Positions 42,757-54,126 of a stretch of 64,000 bases of DNA are shown in pieces. Positions within the stretch are counted from its first letter, which is position 1, and the number at the start of each line of letters is the position of its first letter. Source of the DNA: Corynebacterium mucifaciens (lineage in GTDB: Bacteria > Actinomycetota > Actinomycetes > Mycobacteriales > Mycobacteriaceae); NCBI RefSeq assembly GCF_012396315.1, contig NZ_JAAXPF010000006.1, forward strand, positions 62,001-126,000, in the 5' to 3' direction. The notes beneath the pieces were generated by a model, which saw nothing but the letters and a program-made list of their open reading frames with translations, was not told the origin of the DNA and made no database searches. Made by a program: the position numbers and the translations under genes.

Positions 42757-45465
42757 TTACGCCTCCGGGAGCTGGTCCAGGCGAGCGGTGACGCGCTCGA
42801 ATTCCTCTTGCGCGACCTGCTGGCGGACCTTGATCTTGTCCACCACGGCCTCGGGCGCGTTGGCCAGGAACTGCTCGTTGGACAGCTTGGCGCCGGTGGT
42901 GTCCAGCTCCTTCTGCGCCGCCGCGAGCTCCTTTTCCAGGCGCTTGCGCTCGGCGGCCACATCCACCGTGCCGGAGGTGTCCAGCGCGACGTCGAGGTTC
43001 GCCTTGCTCAGGCGCATCTCAATGCTTGCCGACGCACTAAAGTCCTCCCCCGGCCGCTCAACCCTGGCAATCTGGCGGACCAGATCCTCCAGCTCGGCCA
43101 AGTCGGCGGAGGCGAAGTCCACGCGCGCGGGGACCTTCTGCGAGGGCTTGACCCCTTGGTCCGCGCGGAAGCGGCGCAGCTCGGTGATGAGCTTGATGGC
43201 GTCTTCCACGCGGGCGCGTGCCTGCTCGTCGGTCGCGGCGCCGCCGTTGGTGTCCGCGGCGGTCGGCCACGGCGCGAGCGTGACGGTCTCTGCACCGGTG
43301 AGCGCCTTCCACAGCACCTCGGTAATGAACGGCATGGTGGGGTGCAACAGGCGCAGCACCACGTCCAAGACGCGACCCAGCACAACCTTGGTGTTCTCAC
43401 CCTCTTCGCTCTCACCGTCCCGCGGGATCTGCGTCTTGGCGATCTCGAGGTACCAGTCGCACAGCTCGTCCCACGCGAAGTGGTAGAGCAGCTCGTTGGC
43501 CTTGGCAAACTGGTAGTCGTCCAGGTAGGCATCCACCGCGGCGCTGACTTCTTCGGCGCGGTCCAGGATCCACCGGTCCGCGTCGGTCAGCGCGGCTCGG
43601 TCCGGCAGCGCGTCCACCCGCGCGCCGTTCATGAGCGCGAACTTGGTGGCGTTGAACAGCTTGGTGGCGAAGTTACGGGCGGCCGTAGCGTTATCCTCGC
43701 CGATGGGCAGGTCAACGCCCGGGTTTGCCCCGCGGGCGAGCGCGAAACGCAGCGCATCCGCGCCGTAGCGCTCCACCCAGTCCATCGGGTCGATGCCGTT
43801 GCCCAGCGACTTCGACATCTTGCGGCCCTTTTCATCGCGCACCAGGCCGTGCAGGTAGAGGTTGTGGAACGGAATCTGAGGCCGCCCCTCCTGCCCTGCC
43901 CCCAGGATTTCCGGAGTGGTCTGGCCTGCGAAGGTGCCGAACATCATCATGCGCGCAACCCAGAAGAACAAGATGTCGTAGGCGGTGACCAGCACGGTGG
44001 TCGGGTAAAACTTCTCCAGCTCCGGGGTTGTTTCTGGCCAGCCCAGGGTAGAAAACGGCCACAGTGCCGACGAGAACCAGGTGTCCAGCACGTCCGGGTC
44101 CTGCTCGTAGCCGGCCGGCGGCTCTTCGTCCGGGCCCACGCAGACCACGTCGCGCTCGCCGTTGCCGTCCTCCGGCCCGTACCAAATCGGGATGCGGTGG
44201 CCCCACCACAGCTGGCGCGAAATCGTCCAGTCGTGCATGTTGTCCACCCAGTCGAAGTACCGCTTCTCCAGCGCCTCCGGGTGGATGACCGTGTCGCCTT
44301 CGCGCACTGCGTCGCCAGCCATCCGCGCCAGCTCGTCCACCTTGACAAACCACTGCAGGGACAGCCGCGGCTCGATCGGCTCGCCGGAGCGCTCCGAGTG
44401 GCCCACGGAGTGCACGTAGGGGCGCACCTCCTTGACAATGCGGCCTTGCGCCGCGAGCGCCTCGCGCACGGCGATGCGGGCGTCCTCGCGGGTCATGCCG
44501 TCAAACTCGGTGCCGGTGTCGGCGATGCGGCCCTTCTCGTCCATCACGATGGGCATGTCCAGGTCGTGGCGCAGGCCCATCTCGTAGTCGTTGGGGTCGT
44601 GCGCCGGGGTGATCTTCACCGCGCCGGTGCCCAGCTCCATGTCCACGTAGTCGTCGGCAATGACCTTGACCTGCATGCCGTCGCGCAGCGGGTGCTCGAA
44701 GACCTCGCCGATCAGGTGCGCATAGCGCTCGTCCTCCGGGTGGACGGCGATAGCGACGTCGCCAAGCATGGTTTCCACGCGCGTGGTGGCCACGACCAAA
44801 TGCGGCTCATCGTCGTTCAGCGAGCCGTAGCGGATGGAGACGAATTCGCCCTCGACGTCCTTGTACACCACCTCGATGTCGGACACGGCCGTCTCCAGCA
44901 CCGGCGACCAGTTGACCAGGCGGTAATCGCGGTACACCATGCCGCGGTCGTAGAGCTGCTTGAAGATGGTCTGCACCGCGCGGGACAGGCCCTCGTCGAG
45001 TGTGAAGCGTTCGCGGGACCAGTCAACAGAGTCGCCGATCGCGCGCATCTGCGTGGTGATCGTCCCGCCGTACTGCTCCTTCCACTCCCAGACGCGGCCG
45101 ATGAACTCGTCGCGCCCGTAGTCGTAGCGGTCTTTGCCCTCCTCCGCCTTGAGCTTGGCCTCCACCTTGGTTTGGGTGGCAATGCCCGCGTGGTCCATGC
45201 CCGGCAGCCACAGCACCTCGTAACCCTGCATGCGCTTGCGGCGCACCAGGGAATCCATCAACGTGTGGTCGAGCGCGTGACCCATGTGCAGCTGGCCGGT
45301 CACGTTCGGCGGCGGCAGCATGATCGAGTACGCGGGTTTGTCCGAGGCCGGATCCGCCGTGAAGTAACCGGCATCCACCCAGCCTTCGTACAGGTCACGT
45401 TCGTGGGCGCTGGGCTCCCACGACTTGGGCAGTTCGTTCGCGCGGTTCAGATCAGTCTCAGTCAC
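42757..45465 (-). CDS. valS: valyl-tRNA synthetase
   Basis: The 902-residue class I synthetase charges tRNA-Val. The HIGH motif appears as [18 protein letters not shown] (about residue 50) and KMSKS as [12 protein letters not shown] (about residue 550); the editing domain lies between, and a C-terminal coiled coil ([21 protein letters not shown]) ends the protein. GTG 45465 is chosen because TAAGAT ends 7 bases upstream; the family N-terminus ([22 protein letters not shown]) follows after eight residues. Longer frames would lie before the promoter. Confidence 0.96.
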   Translation of the reverse strand: MTETDLNRANELPKSWEPSAHERDLYEGWVDAGYFTADPASDKPAYSIMLPPPNVTGQLHMGHALDHTLMDSLVRRKRMQGYEVLWLPGMDHAGIATQTKVEAKLKAEEGKDRYDYGRDEFIGRVWEWKEQYGGTITTQMRAIGDSVDWSRERFTLDEGLSRAVQTIFKQLYDRGMVYRDYRLVNWSPVLETAVSDIEVVYKDVEGEFVSIRYGSLNDDEPHLVVATTRVETMLGDVAIAVHPEDERYAHLIGEVFEHPLRDGMQVKVIADDYVDMELGTGAVKITPAHDPNDYEMGLRHDLDMPIVMDEKGRIADTGTEFDGMTREDARIAVREALAAQGRIVKEVRPYVHSVGHSERSGEPIEPRLSLQWFVKVDELARMAGDAVREGDTVIHPEALEKRYFDWVDNMHDWTISRQLWWGHRIPIWYGPEDGNGERDVVCVGPDEEPPAGYEQDPDVLDTWFSSALWPFSTLGWPETTPELEKFYPTTVLVTAYDILFFWVARMMMFGTFAGQTTPEILGAGQEGRPQIPFHNLYLHGLVRDEKGRKMSKSLGNGIDPMDWVERYGADALRFALARGANPGVDLPIGEDNATAARNFATKLFNATKFALMNGARVDALPDRAALTDADRWILDRAEEVSAAVDAYLDDYQFAKANELLYHFAWDELCDWYLEIAKTQIPRDGESEEGENTKVVLGRVLDVVLRLLHPTMPFITEVLWKALTGAETVTLAPWPTAADTNGGAATDEQARARVEDAIKLITELRRFRADQGVKPSQKVPARVDFASADLAELEDLVRQIARVERPGEDFSASASIEMRLSKANLDVALDTSGTVDVAAERKRLEKELAAAQKELDTTGAKLSNEQFLANAPEAVVDKIKVRQQVAQEEFERVTARLDQLPEA

Positions 45466-45472
45466 GCGGACT

Positions 45473-45478
45473 ATCTTA
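45473..45478 (-). promoter_or_regulatory. putative -10 (TAAGAT) of valS-folC
   Basis: On the minus strand TAAGAT ends 7 bases before GTG 45465. It lies in the 22-base gap after the mdh stop, so valS is separated from mdh transcription at least in part. Confidence 0.5.
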
Positions 45479-45487
45479 ACCAGCGGC

Positions 45488-46444
<957 letters not shown>

Positions 46445-46513
46445 TCATCTCCTGTGCATTGCGGTGTTGTCCCCCGCCAACCTACCCCCGCCCGGGGCAG
46501 AAATGCTGCCGTT

Positions 46514-46539
46514 TGCACCAAGAACGGGCATTTAGTGCA
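46514..46539. promoter_or_regulatory. possible operator between mdh and TetR gene
   Basis: TGCAC (46514-46518) and GTGCA (46535-46539) are inverted arms in the divergent mdh/tetR gap. The position fits an autoregulatory TetR operator, but the arms are short and chance is likely; nothing else stands out in these 133 bases. Confidence 0.2.
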
Positions 46540-46574
46540 CGATTGAGGGGGAATCCGAGTGAAAGGGACAGGAC

Positions 46575-47303
46575 GTGGCCGACGCTGTTTCCGAGGCACC
46601 ATCCCCCGACTCGGTTGTCCGCGCTGCGGTGACGGCGTTCGCCCGCGACGGCTACGCCAGCGTTACCGTGGAGACGCTGGCCAAACAGACCGGGATGACC
46701 AAGCGCATGATCCACTACCACTTCGGCGACAAACGCGGCCTCTACGTGGCAGCGCTACGCCACGCCCTGGGCCAGCTCACACCGCCGGAGAATGTGCTGA
46801 ACCGCTCCTTCGCGGTACCGGTGGAAGGCATGCGCAGGTTTGTAGACGCGCTCTACCACACCTGCCTGGACAACCCCGACGCCGTGCGGCTCGTGCTGCG
46901 CGAGAATCTGGATCCCGCCGTCGAGGCGGATGACGCAGCGCTGCTCACCGACGCCCGCGAAATGACCCTGCACGCCGAGCGGTTGCTGCTGGCGGGCCAA
47001 GACGCGGGAGCGTTCCGCCCCGGCATCACCGCCGTGGACCTCCTCGCGCTCATCTTGTCGCTGTGCTTCTTCCGCGTGAGCAACGGCGTCACGGCGCAGC
47101 ACCTGTCCCGGGTGGATCTGGAAAGCCGCCGCAACGTCGACGGGATGCGGCGCATGGTCATCGACACCGTGCTGGCGTTTTTGACCTCCAACATCTCCTA
47201 CTCCGGTTACGAGTCCTACTTAGAGCCCGCCCCCTCGCCCGCGGAGGCCACCGAGCCGGACGAGCTGTTCGACATTTACGGCGAGGACGGCCGGATCGTG
47301 TGA
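46575..47303 (+). CDS. TetR family transcriptional regulator
   Basis: The 242-residue regulator has an N-terminal TetR DNA-binding domain (DSVVRAAVTAFARDGYASVTVETLAKQTGMTKRMIHYHFGDKRGLY, residues ~11-57) and a TetR_C-type helical domain with NGVTAQHLSRVDLESRRNVDGMRRMVIDTV. An acidic tail ends DELFDIYGEDGRIV. It is divergent from mdh and might repress itself or mdh; no ligand is predictable. GTG 46575 has AAAGGGA upstream at a good distance. It converges with clpX; both stop codons lie in one small hairpin. Confidence 0.87.
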   Translation: MADAVSEAPSPDSVVRAAVTAFARDGYASVTVETLAKQTGMTKRMIHYHFGDKRGLYVAALRHALGQLTPPENVLNRSFAVPVEGMRRFVDALYHTCLDNPDAVRLVLRENLDPAVEADDAALLTDAREMTLHAERLLLAGQDAGAFRPGITAVDLLALILSLCFFRVSNGVTAQHLSRVDLESRRNVDGMRRMVIDTVLAFLTSNISYSGYESYLEPAPSPAEATEPDELFDIYGEDGRIV

Positions 47304-47319
47304 CGCCGATGGGGCGTCA

Positions 47320-47320
<1 letters not shown>
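47300..47320. terminator. compact hairpin between tetR and clpX
   Basis: GTGACGCC (47300-47307) and GGCGTCAC (47313-47320) form an eight-base-pair stem that includes the TGA of the regulator gene and touches the clpX stop. There is no T-run, so it is at best a weak bidirectional terminator. Confidence 0.4.
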
Positions 47321-48600
<1,280 letters not shown>

Positions 48601-48679
48601 ATGCGCCTATCTACTCCCGTCTTAGATAAATCCCAACCGAGTGTAATGGTTGCGTCAAACCGTGCTGCGCACCGTTTCG

Positions 48680-49000
48680 ATGACGACAACAACGACATCG
48701 ACGCGCGCGTCCACCAGCTCCAGTAGCCGCCGCTCGAGCAGCGCAGGCAGCAACTCCCGCAACGAGGCACGCGAGCCAGCGCAAGTGCGCGAGACCATCG
48801 TGGACGACCGCCCCGGCGCCGCCTGCGCGTGGCCCGCGCAGGGCGAATCCAGCGGCGGGCAGGAATACAGCACGTTCTGCGACCGCGCGTGGGCCCGCAC
48901 GGTAACCCCCGACGGCACGGACTACTTCTGGGTGGCCAGGGGCGGCGGCTGGGTGTCGGTTGACCCGGCCGGCACGGGTGGCGCCGGAGGGGCGTCGTGA
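48680..49000 (+). CDS. hypothetical Ser/Thr-rich protein (uncertain)
   Basis: A 106-residue frame opens at ATG 48680 (a GTG at 48662 would add six residues). The first 30 residues are Thr/Ser-rich low complexity; the rest (ETIVDDRPGAACAWPAQG ... STFCDRAWARTVTPDGTDYF ... GGGWVSVDP) looks like a small beta-rich domain with two cysteines, as in some corynebacterial exported proteins. There is no signal peptide and no ribosome site. Support comes from codon positions rich in G/C and a hairpin with a TTT run just after its stop. It is the only candidate in the 445 bases between clpX and clpP2. Confidence 0.35.
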   Translation: MTTTTTSTRASTSSSSRRSSSAGSNSRNEAREPAQVRETIVDDRPGAACAWPAQGESSGGQEYSTFCDRAWARTVTPDGTDYFWVARGGGWVSVDPAGTGGAGGAS

Positions 49001-49005
49001 AGCGC

Positions 49006-49034
49006 AACGCGCCCGGGACGAACCCGGGCGCGTT
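49006..49034. terminator. terminator after clpP2 (bidirectional)
   Basis: AACGCGCCCGGG (49006-49017) and CCCGGGCGCGTT (49023-49034) form a perfect 12-base-pair stem with a five-base loop. It follows the clpP2 stop on the minus strand and is followed by TCCTCT on the plus strand, so it can end transcription from both sides. Confidence 0.8.
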
Positions 49035-49045
49035 TCCTCTACCTG

Positions 49046-49666
49046 CTAGCCGTTGAGCTTGCGGTAGTCGAAGACCTGGTCGATGATCCCGTACTCCACT
49101 GCGTCGGCGGCGGTGAGGATCTTGTCGCGATCGGTGTCGATGCGGACCTGCTCGGCGGTGCGGCCGGTGTGGCGCGCCAGCGTCTCCTCCATGAGACGGC
49201 GCATGCGCTCGATCTCCGCCGCCTGGATCTCCAAATCCGACACCTGACCCTGCGTGCCCTGGGTGGCCGGCTGGTGGATCAGCACGCGTGAGTTCGGCAA
49301 CGCCGCACGTTTGCCCGGGGCGCCAGCGGCCAAGATCACCGCGGCAGCGGAAGCAGCCTGGCCCAGGCAGACAGTCTGCACGTCGGGACGGACGTACTGC
49401 ATCGTGTCGTAGATGGCCATCAACGCAGTGAACGAGCCACCCGGGGAGTTGATGTACATGGTGATGTCGCGGTCCGGGTCCTGGGACTCCAGCACCAGCA
49501 GCTGCGCCATGATGTCGTTTGCCGACGTGTCATCCACCTGGGTGCCCAGGAAGACAATGCGCTCCTCGAAGAGCTTGCCGTACGGATCGATCTGCTTCGT
49601 GCCAAAGCTGGTTTCCTCCAGGAACTGCGGCAGCACGTAGCGGGAGTTGGGCAATTGGAAAGTCAT
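49046..49666 (-). CDS. clpP2: ATP-dependent Clp protease proteolytic subunit 2
   Basis: The 206-residue serine peptidase subunit forms a heptameric ring with ClpP1. The catalytic serine lies in GQAASAAAV (S106) and the histidine in LIHQP (H131), with the Asp expected in the DTDRDKIL segment. Family blocks [20 protein letters not shown] and [10 protein letters not shown] are present. The gene follows clpP1 with a 29-base gap; a terminator comes after it, so clpP1-clpP2 is a two-gene operon, as in other actinobacteria where both subunits are needed. Confidence 0.95.
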   Translation of the reverse strand: MTFQLPNSRYVLPQFLEETSFGTKQIDPYGKLFEERIVFLGTQVDDTSANDIMAQLLVLESQDPDRDITMYINSPGGSFTALMAIYDTMQYVRPDVQTVCLGQAASAAAVILAAGAPGKRAALPNSRVLIHQPATQGTQGQVSDLEIQAAEIERMRRLMEETLARHTGRTAEQVRIDTDRDKILTAADAVEYGIIDQVFDYRKLNG

Positions 49667-49695
49667 GGTGTGTGTCTCCTTAATCCTCGTGTGCC

Positions 49696-50292
49696 TTAGT
49701 TCTCGCCGATCGAGTACTCGCCGGCCTGGGCGGCGTTCTCGATGACGTGGTCCACGATGCCGTACTCCTTCGCCTCCATGGCGGTAAACCAGCGGTCGCG
49801 GTCAGAGTCCTTGGTGATCTGCTCGAAGGACTGGCCGGTGTGCTCGGCGATGAGCTCGGCCATCTCGCGCTTTGTCGACGCGAACTGCTCCGCCTGGATA
49901 GCGATATCGGCAGCGGTGCCGCCGACGCCTGCAGACGGCTGGTGCATCATGATGCGCGCGTGCGGCAGGGCGTACCGCTTGCCCTTCGTGCCGCCCGAGA
50001 GGAGGAACTGGCCCATGGATGCGGCCAGGCCCATGCCGTAGGTGGCGATGTCGCACGGGGAGTACTTCATCGTGTCGTAAATCGCCATGCCGGCCGTCAC
50101 CGAGCCACCGGGCGAGTTGATGTAGAGGTTAATGTCGCGCGTCGGGTCCTCCGCCGACAGCAGCAGGATCTGGGCGCAGAGCTTGTTGGCGATCTCGTCG
50201 TCCACCTGCTGGCCCAGAAAGATAATGCGCTCCCGCAGGAGGCGCTCATAAACGGAGTCTCCCAGGTTCATGCCTTGGGTCGGGGAAGTCAT
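49696..50292 (-). CDS. clpP1: ATP-dependent Clp protease proteolytic subunit 1
   Basis: The 198-residue Clp protease subunit has its catalytic serine in GLAASMGQ (S92), histidine in MMHQP (H117), and the aspartate in the KDSDRDRWF segment, so the triad is complete. [20 protein letters not shown] is the family signature. It is the first gene of the clpP1-clpP2 operon. AAAGGAG lies upstream of ATG 50292. A sequence close to the ClgR consensus is centred about 80 bases upstream, which fits the ClgR control known in C. glutamicum. Confidence 0.95.
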   Translation of the reverse strand: MTSPTQGMNLGDSVYERLLRERIIFLGQQVDDEIANKLCAQILLLSAEDPTRDINLYINSPGGSVTAGMAIYDTMKYSPCDIATYGMGLAASMGQFLLSGGTKGKRYALPHARIMMHQPSAGVGGTAADIAIQAEQFASTKREMAELIAEHTGQSFEQITKDSDRDRWFTAMEAKEYGIVDHVIENAAQAGEYSIGEN

Positions 50293-50363
50293 AACAGACG
50301 CTCCTTTGCTAGTTCATCCGGTAACGCCACTACCCTACTCGGGTGGTTGTTGAAGTCCGAGCC

Positions 50364-50381
50364 TGTTCGCTACCGGCGTAC
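50364..50381. promoter_or_regulatory. probable ClgR box upstream of clpP1
   Basis: The 18 bases TGTTCGCTACCGGCGTAC contain CGC-N5-GCG and differ from the C. glutamicum ClgR consensus (WNNWCGCYNANRGCGWWS) at one central base. Centre about 80 bases upstream of the clpP1 start. Confidence 0.6.
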
Positions 50382-50408
50382 GGTGCAGCATTTGCGGCGC
50401 GCAGATTC

Positions 50409-50531
50409 GTTCACGCGCGTGTGAACACATTCCCGGCGAGCGCGCCTCGAGCTGGGGGAAATGAACACATCGCCCGTCTCTCGGCACTTTTGTTCACCCG
50501 CAGGGTTCGGAAGAGTGAACGAATTTCGTTC
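50409..50531. promoter_or_regulatory. cluster of GTTCAC/GTGAAC motifs between clpP1 and tig
   Basis: GTTCAC or its complement GTGAAC occurs at 50409-50414, 50421-50426, 50492-50497 and 50515-50520, with a near-copy TGAACACAT at 50462-50470 repeating 50422-50430. The pairs are arranged as inverted arms 12 and 23 bases apart. The last one merges with GAACGAATTTCGTTC (50517-50531), a perfect palindrome. No gene explains them. Together with the ClgR box and the tig terminator they fill the 303-base gap 50293-50595. Confidence 0.45.
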
Positions 50532-50546
50532 GGCCCCGGAACACGC

Positions 50547-50579
50547 AAAAGCGGCCGGGCTCGTAAGCCCCGGCCGCTC
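50547..50579 (-). terminator. intrinsic terminator of tig
   Basis: On the minus strand AGCGGCCGGGGCT pairs with AGCCCGGCCGCT (one bulge), and the stem is followed by TTTTGCG (AAAA at 50547-50550 on the plus strand). It begins 17 bases after the tig stop. Confidence 0.85.
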
Positions 50580-50595
50580 CTTCGCGGACGAAAAG

Positions 50596-51990
50596 TTACT
50601 TCTCGTCGGTCTCGGTGGCCTCGGTGGTCTCCGCGGACTCAGCTGCCTCGGTGTCGGCAGCGTTCTCCTCGGTCTCGCCGAAGTACTCGTTCGGGTCGAC
50701 CGTGTTGCCGGCCTCGTCGGCAACCTGCGTGCGGGAGATGGCGATGGCCAGGGCTTTGCCGCGGCGCACGTCGGAGAAGAGGTTGGCAATCTGGCCGGAC
50801 TGCTGCAGCTGGGCCACGAACTGGTTCGGGTCCATGCCGTAGGACTGCGCGGTGAACAGGATGTGGTCGGTCAGCTCCTGCTGGGAAACCTCCGGCTGCT
50901 CCTGGTCGGCCACCGCGTCGAGGAACAGCTGCGTGCGCACGGACTCCTCCGCCTGCTCGCGAGACTGCGCGTCGAACTCTTCGCGGGTGGTGCCCTGCGC
51001 CTCGAGCAGCTGGGCAAGCGCGTTCTCGTCGTGCGCCATCTGGCCGAGCAGCTGGTGGAGCTGGTTGTGCACCTGCTCGTCCACCACGGACTCCGGCAGG
51101 GCGAACTCGGTCTGCGCCAGGGCAGCCTTGAGCACCTCGTCGCGGATGTCGGCGGCCTGCTGCGCCTTGACGTTCTCTTCCACCTGCTCGCGGGTGGAGT
51201 TGCGCAGCTCCTCGACGGTGTCGAACTCGGATGCCAGCTGGGCAAAGTCGTCGTCGAGCTCCGGCAGCTTGCGCTCCTTGGTCTGCTGCACGGTGACCTT
51301 CACGGTGGCTTCTTCACCCTTGTGGTCGCCGTACTGGATCTCGGAGGTGAACTCCGCCTCCTCACCGGTCTTCAGGCCCTTGATGGCCTTGTCCAGGCCG
51401 TCCATCAGGTCGTCGGCGCCCACGCGGTAGGTCAGGCCCTCGGTGGACGCGTCCTCGAGCTTCTCGCCGTTGATGGTGGCCTCGAGGTCGATGATGGCGA
51501 AGTCGTCCTTCTTCAGCTTGCGCTTGGTGTCCTTCAGCTCGCCGAAGCGCTCCCGGAGAGTGTCCAGCTCCGCATCCACTGCGGCGTCGTCGACCTTGAG
51601 CTCCGGCACCGTGACGGAGATCTGGGAGAAGTCCGGCACCTCAATCTCGGGGCGCACGTCGATCTCTGCGGTGAACTCGACAACGTCGTTGTCTTCGATC
51701 TTGGTGACGTCGATGTCCGGCTGCCCCAGCGGGTTGAGGTCGTTTTCCGCCAGCGCCTGCTCGTAGCGGGTCGGCAGCATGTCGTTGACAACCTGCTCCA
51801 GGATCGGGCCGCGGCCGAAGCGAGCGTCGATAAGCTGGCGAGGCGCCTTGCCACGACGGAAGCCCGGGATGTTGACCTGCTGGGCGATGGCCTTGTAGGC
51901 CTGGTCAATTTCCTTGCCCAGCTCGTCGAACGGCACGGTGACGTTGAGCTTCACGCGGGTGTCGCTGAGCTTGTCGACGGAAGTCTTCAC
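50596..51990 (-). CDS. tig: trigger factor
   Basis: The 464-residue ribosome-bound chaperone and prolyl isomerase meets nascent chains at the exit tunnel. The N-terminal ribosome-binding domain includes [19 protein letters not shown] (residues ~43-61, with the FRK-like loop FRRGKAP); the FKBP-like PPIase domain lies at ~165-245 ([15 protein letters not shown]); the C-terminal helical arms follow, with an acidic Glu/Thr/Ala tail (about 40 residues) typical of actinobacteria. It starts with GTG 51990, set by AGGAG seven bases upstream. A strong terminator follows. Confidence 0.97.
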   Translation of the reverse strand: MKTSVDKLSDTRVKLNVTVPFDELGKEIDQAYKAIAQQVNIPGFRRGKAPRQLIDARFGRGPILEQVVNDMLPTRYEQALAENDLNPLGQPDIDVTKIEDNDVVEFTAEIDVRPEIEVPDFSQISVTVPELKVDDAAVDAELDTLRERFGELKDTKRKLKKDDFAIIDLEATINGEKLEDASTEGLTYRVGADDLMDGLDKAIKGLKTGEEAEFTSEIQYGDHKGEEATVKVTVQQTKERKLPELDDDFAQLASEFDTVEELRNSTREQVEENVKAQQAADIRDEVLKAALAQTEFALPESVVDEQVHNQLHQLLGQMAHDENALAQLLEAQGTTREEFDAQSREQAEESVRTQLFLDAVADQEQPEVSQQELTDHILFTAQSYGMDPNQFVAQLQQSGQIANLFSDVRRGKALAIAISRTQVADEAGNTVDPNEYFGETEENAADTEAAESAETTEATETDEK

Positions 51991-52040
51991 GGATTTCTCC
52001 TGTACTAGATCGAAACAACGATTGTCGGATGTTCATGTGT

Positions 52041-52067
52041 GGCGGGCCCGCACTCGACGGGCCCGCC
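52041..52067. terminator. hairpin between tRNA-Pro and tig
   Basis: GGCGGGCCCG (52041-52050) and CGGGCCCGCC (52058-52067) make a perfect 10-base-pair stem just after the 3' end of tRNA-Pro. The T-run (TTTG) is on the plus-strand side, so on the tRNA strand it may act as a 3' processing barrier or a weak terminator. Confidence 0.6.
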
Positions 52068-52071
52068 TTTG

Positions 52072-52145
52072 TCGGGGCGACAGGATTTGAACCTGCGACC
52101 CCCTGCTCCCAAAGCAGGTGCGCTACCAAACTGCGCCACGCCCCG
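52072..52145 (-). tRNA. tRNA-Pro (TGG anticodon)
   Basis: A complete 74-base cloverleaf on the minus strand: acceptor CGGGGCG/CGCCCCG with discriminator A, anticodon arm CCTGC-TTTGGGA-GCAGG giving anticodon TGG, and T arm GCAGG-TTCAAAT-CCTGT. CCA is not encoded. Confidence 0.97.
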
Positions 52146-52286
52146 TAGCGGCAAAACCGCACGGTATGAACCACATCCGCTGCACGGCTGGGGTTCAGGA
52201 ATGTCATTGTAGCGGGGCCGAAAACACCGCCCGCATTAAGGGCACAAAAACACCGGCCCCGCAAGCGGAACCGGTGAGAAAAGTGG

Positions 52287-52358
52287 AGGGAATGACGGGA
52301 ATCGAACCCGCGTCTTCAGCTTGGAAGGCTGAGGTATTAGCCACTATACGACATTCCC
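52287..52358 (-). tRNA. tRNA-Gly (TCC anticodon)
   Basis: A 72-base cloverleaf on the minus strand: acceptor GGGAATG/CATTCCC with discriminator T, anticodon arm TCAGC-CTTCCAA-GCTGA giving anticodon TCC, and T arm CGGGT-TCGATTC-CCG. The genomic sequence continues with CCA (52284-52286), so the CCA end is encoded, unlike the neighbouring tRNA-Pro. Confidence 0.97.
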
Positions 52359-52443
52359 ACGCGCTAAAACGCGCTGTTCGGAAATGTTAGCGCAGCCGGT
52401 ACCGTTGAACCAAACACGTGACCAGATGCGCAAAGGAGCCCCG

Positions 52444-53268
52444 GTGTTCGGCCTACTATTCCTCCTCTTCCTCTTCGCCCCCCTGTTGTTCCTGCCCATG
52501 ATGGGTGGCCAGCGTCAAGTGCAGCCCTCGCGCCGCCAGGTGGCGCAGCAACAGCAGCTGTCGTTCGACGACGCGTACGCCGACGCCAAGCGTTGGACCG
52601 ATCGGCTCGGCTCGCAGGTGCTCAACCTTTCCGGCAACGACGCCGCCTCGAAGCAGGCGATGGCGGATGCGTCCGAGCGTTTCAACGCGGCGTCCGCCGG
52701 GCTGAGCGAGGCGCGCTCCGTCAAGCAGGCCACGCTGGCGCGCGAGTCCGCGTTGGAAGGATTGCACTACGTCAACGCCGCCCGCGAGATCATGGGCTTG
52801 CCGGCTGGCCCGCAGCTGCCGGAGCTGGAGGGCCAGCGCCAGGCGGGCCGCGTGACGGAGCAGCGCACCGTCACCCAGCAGGACGGCACCCAGGTCACGG
52901 CATCCCCGTACGCGACGGAGCAGACGCCGCACTACTACCCCGGCGGCGCAGTAGCGGGGCGCCCGGTGCCGGCTGGCTGGTACTCCACCGCCTGGTGGGC
53001 GCCGGCGATGATGACCGGCGTGTGGGCCGCGAGCTCGATGATGTTCTACTCCACCATGTTCGCGGGCATGTCCGGCGTCGCGTCGGCGCAGGCGTTCGAG
53101 GCCGGCGGCCTTGGTGACGGTGCGGGCGACATGGGCGATGCGGGCGAGGGCTTCGACGGCGCTGGCGATATGGGTGACGCAGGCGATATGGGCGGCGGCG
53201 ACTTTGGGGACTTCGGCGGCGGATTCGACGACGGGGGCGGGTTTGACTTCGGCGGATTCGACTTTTAG
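52444..53268 (+). CDS. membrane protein with Gly/Asp/Met-rich tail, function unknown
   Basis: The 274-residue protein starts with a hydrophobic helix (VFGLLFLLFLFAPLLFLPMM), has a helical region with many Ala and Gln (residues ~30-130), a Tyr/Pro segment, a second hydrophobic stretch with many Met and Trp (WWAPAMMTGVWAASSMMFYSTMF, about 180-205), and a tail of about 50 residues built from Gly, Asp, Met and Phe. The nine-residue unit GAGDMGDAG occurs twice near residues 226 and 239, then GGGDFGDFGGGF follows. I do not recognise the family. GTG 52444 is fixed by AAAGGAG five bases upstream. It stands before etfB with a 66-base gap. Confidence 0.75.
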   Translation: MFGLLFLLFLFAPLLFLPMMGGQRQVQPSRRQVAQQQQLSFDDAYADAKRWTDRLGSQVLNLSGNDAASKQAMADASERFNAASAGLSEARSVKQATLARESALEGLHYVNAAREIMGLPAGPQLPELEGQRQAGRVTEQRTVTQQDGTQVTASPYATEQTPHYYPGGAVAGRPVPAGWYSTAWWAPAMMTGVWAASSMMFYSTMFAGMSGVASAQAFEAGGLGDGAGDMGDAGEGFDGAGDMGDAGDMGGGDFGDFGGGFDDGGGFDFGGFDF

Positions 53269-53334
53269 CCGTGCGTTAGACTGCACTGCGATTGCGAACC
53301 AGATACACCACCCAATACATGACAAGGAGTGGCC

Positions 53335-54117
53335 GTGCGCATTGCTGTGCTACTGAAAGAAGTGCCGGACACCTACAGCGACCGCGAGATGAACCTGGAG
53401 ACGGGTTTGACGGACCGTTCCGGCGACGTCGTGGCCGACGAGGTCAGTGAGCGCGCTGTCGAGGCCGCCTTGCGCATCGCCGAGGCAGCGGGCGACTCCG
53501 CGCAGGTCGAGGTGGAGATCTTGAGCGTCGGCCCGGAATCCTCCGCGGACTCGGTGCGCCGCGGCATTGCCATGGGCGCAAGCGAGGCGTATGTCGTCTC
53601 CGACGACGCGCTCGTCGGTGCGGATGTGACGCTGACGGCGCAGGTGCTCGCGAAGCTCGTCGAGAAGCAGGGCTACGACCTCGTTGTCGCCGGCGGCATG
53701 TCCTCCGACGGCGCCGCCGGGGTCGTCGCGCCGTTCGTCGCAGAGCTCCTGGGGTGGCCTGTGCTGACAAATCTCACTGAGCTGTCTATCGACGGCGATT
53801 CCGTGCGCGCCACCCAGGCCTCCGAGACGGCCACGGCGGAGCTGTCCGCGCAGCTGCCGGCCGTGGTGTCCGTCGCCGACGGATTCGCGGACCCCCGCTA
53901 CCCCAACTTTAAGGGCCTGATGGCCGCAAAGAAGAAGGAACTCAACACCGTCGCCCTGACCGAGCTGGGCGTGGACCCGGAGGATTTCACCCACCCGCGC
54001 GCCATCATGGTGGACATCGAGCGCCGCCCTGAGCGCGAGCGGGGCGAGATCATCGACGGCAACTCCTCCGCCGCTACCCGCTTGGTGGACTTCCTCGAAT
54101 CGAAGAACCTCATCTAA
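53335..54117 (+). CDS. etfB: electron transfer flavoprotein subunit beta
   Basis: The 260-residue protein is the AMP-binding subunit of ETF, a soluble heterodimer that takes electrons from acyl-CoA and similar dehydrogenases. It begins MRIAVLLKEVPDTYSDREMN (the usual KxVPD start) and holds the adenine-nucleotide-binding region DLVVAGGMSSDGAAGVVAP near residue 115 and the etfB signature LEA-like region in the C-terminal half. GTG 53335 has AAGGAG five bases upstream; a GTG inside that ribosome site (53329) is rejected. etfA follows after nine bases. Confidence 0.93.
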   Translation: MRIAVLLKEVPDTYSDREMNLETGLTDRSGDVVADEVSERAVEAALRIAEAAGDSAQVEVEILSVGPESSADSVRRGIAMGASEAYVVSDDALVGADVTLTAQVLAKLVEKQGYDLVVAGGMSSDGAAGVVAPFVAELLGWPVLTNLTELSIDGDSVRATQASETATAELSAQLPAVVSVADGFADPRYPNFKGLMAAKKKELNTVALTELGVDPEDFTHPRAIMVDIERRPERERGEIIDGNSSAATRLVDFLESKNLI

Positions 54118-54126
54118 GGAGCACCC

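Noticed and set aside
48655..48918. Minus-strand 87-codon frame between clpX and clpP2
   Set aside because: It has no ribosome site and ends in a low-complexity Val run that mirrors the ACG/ACA repeats of the other strand; the plus-strand frame is the better candidate.
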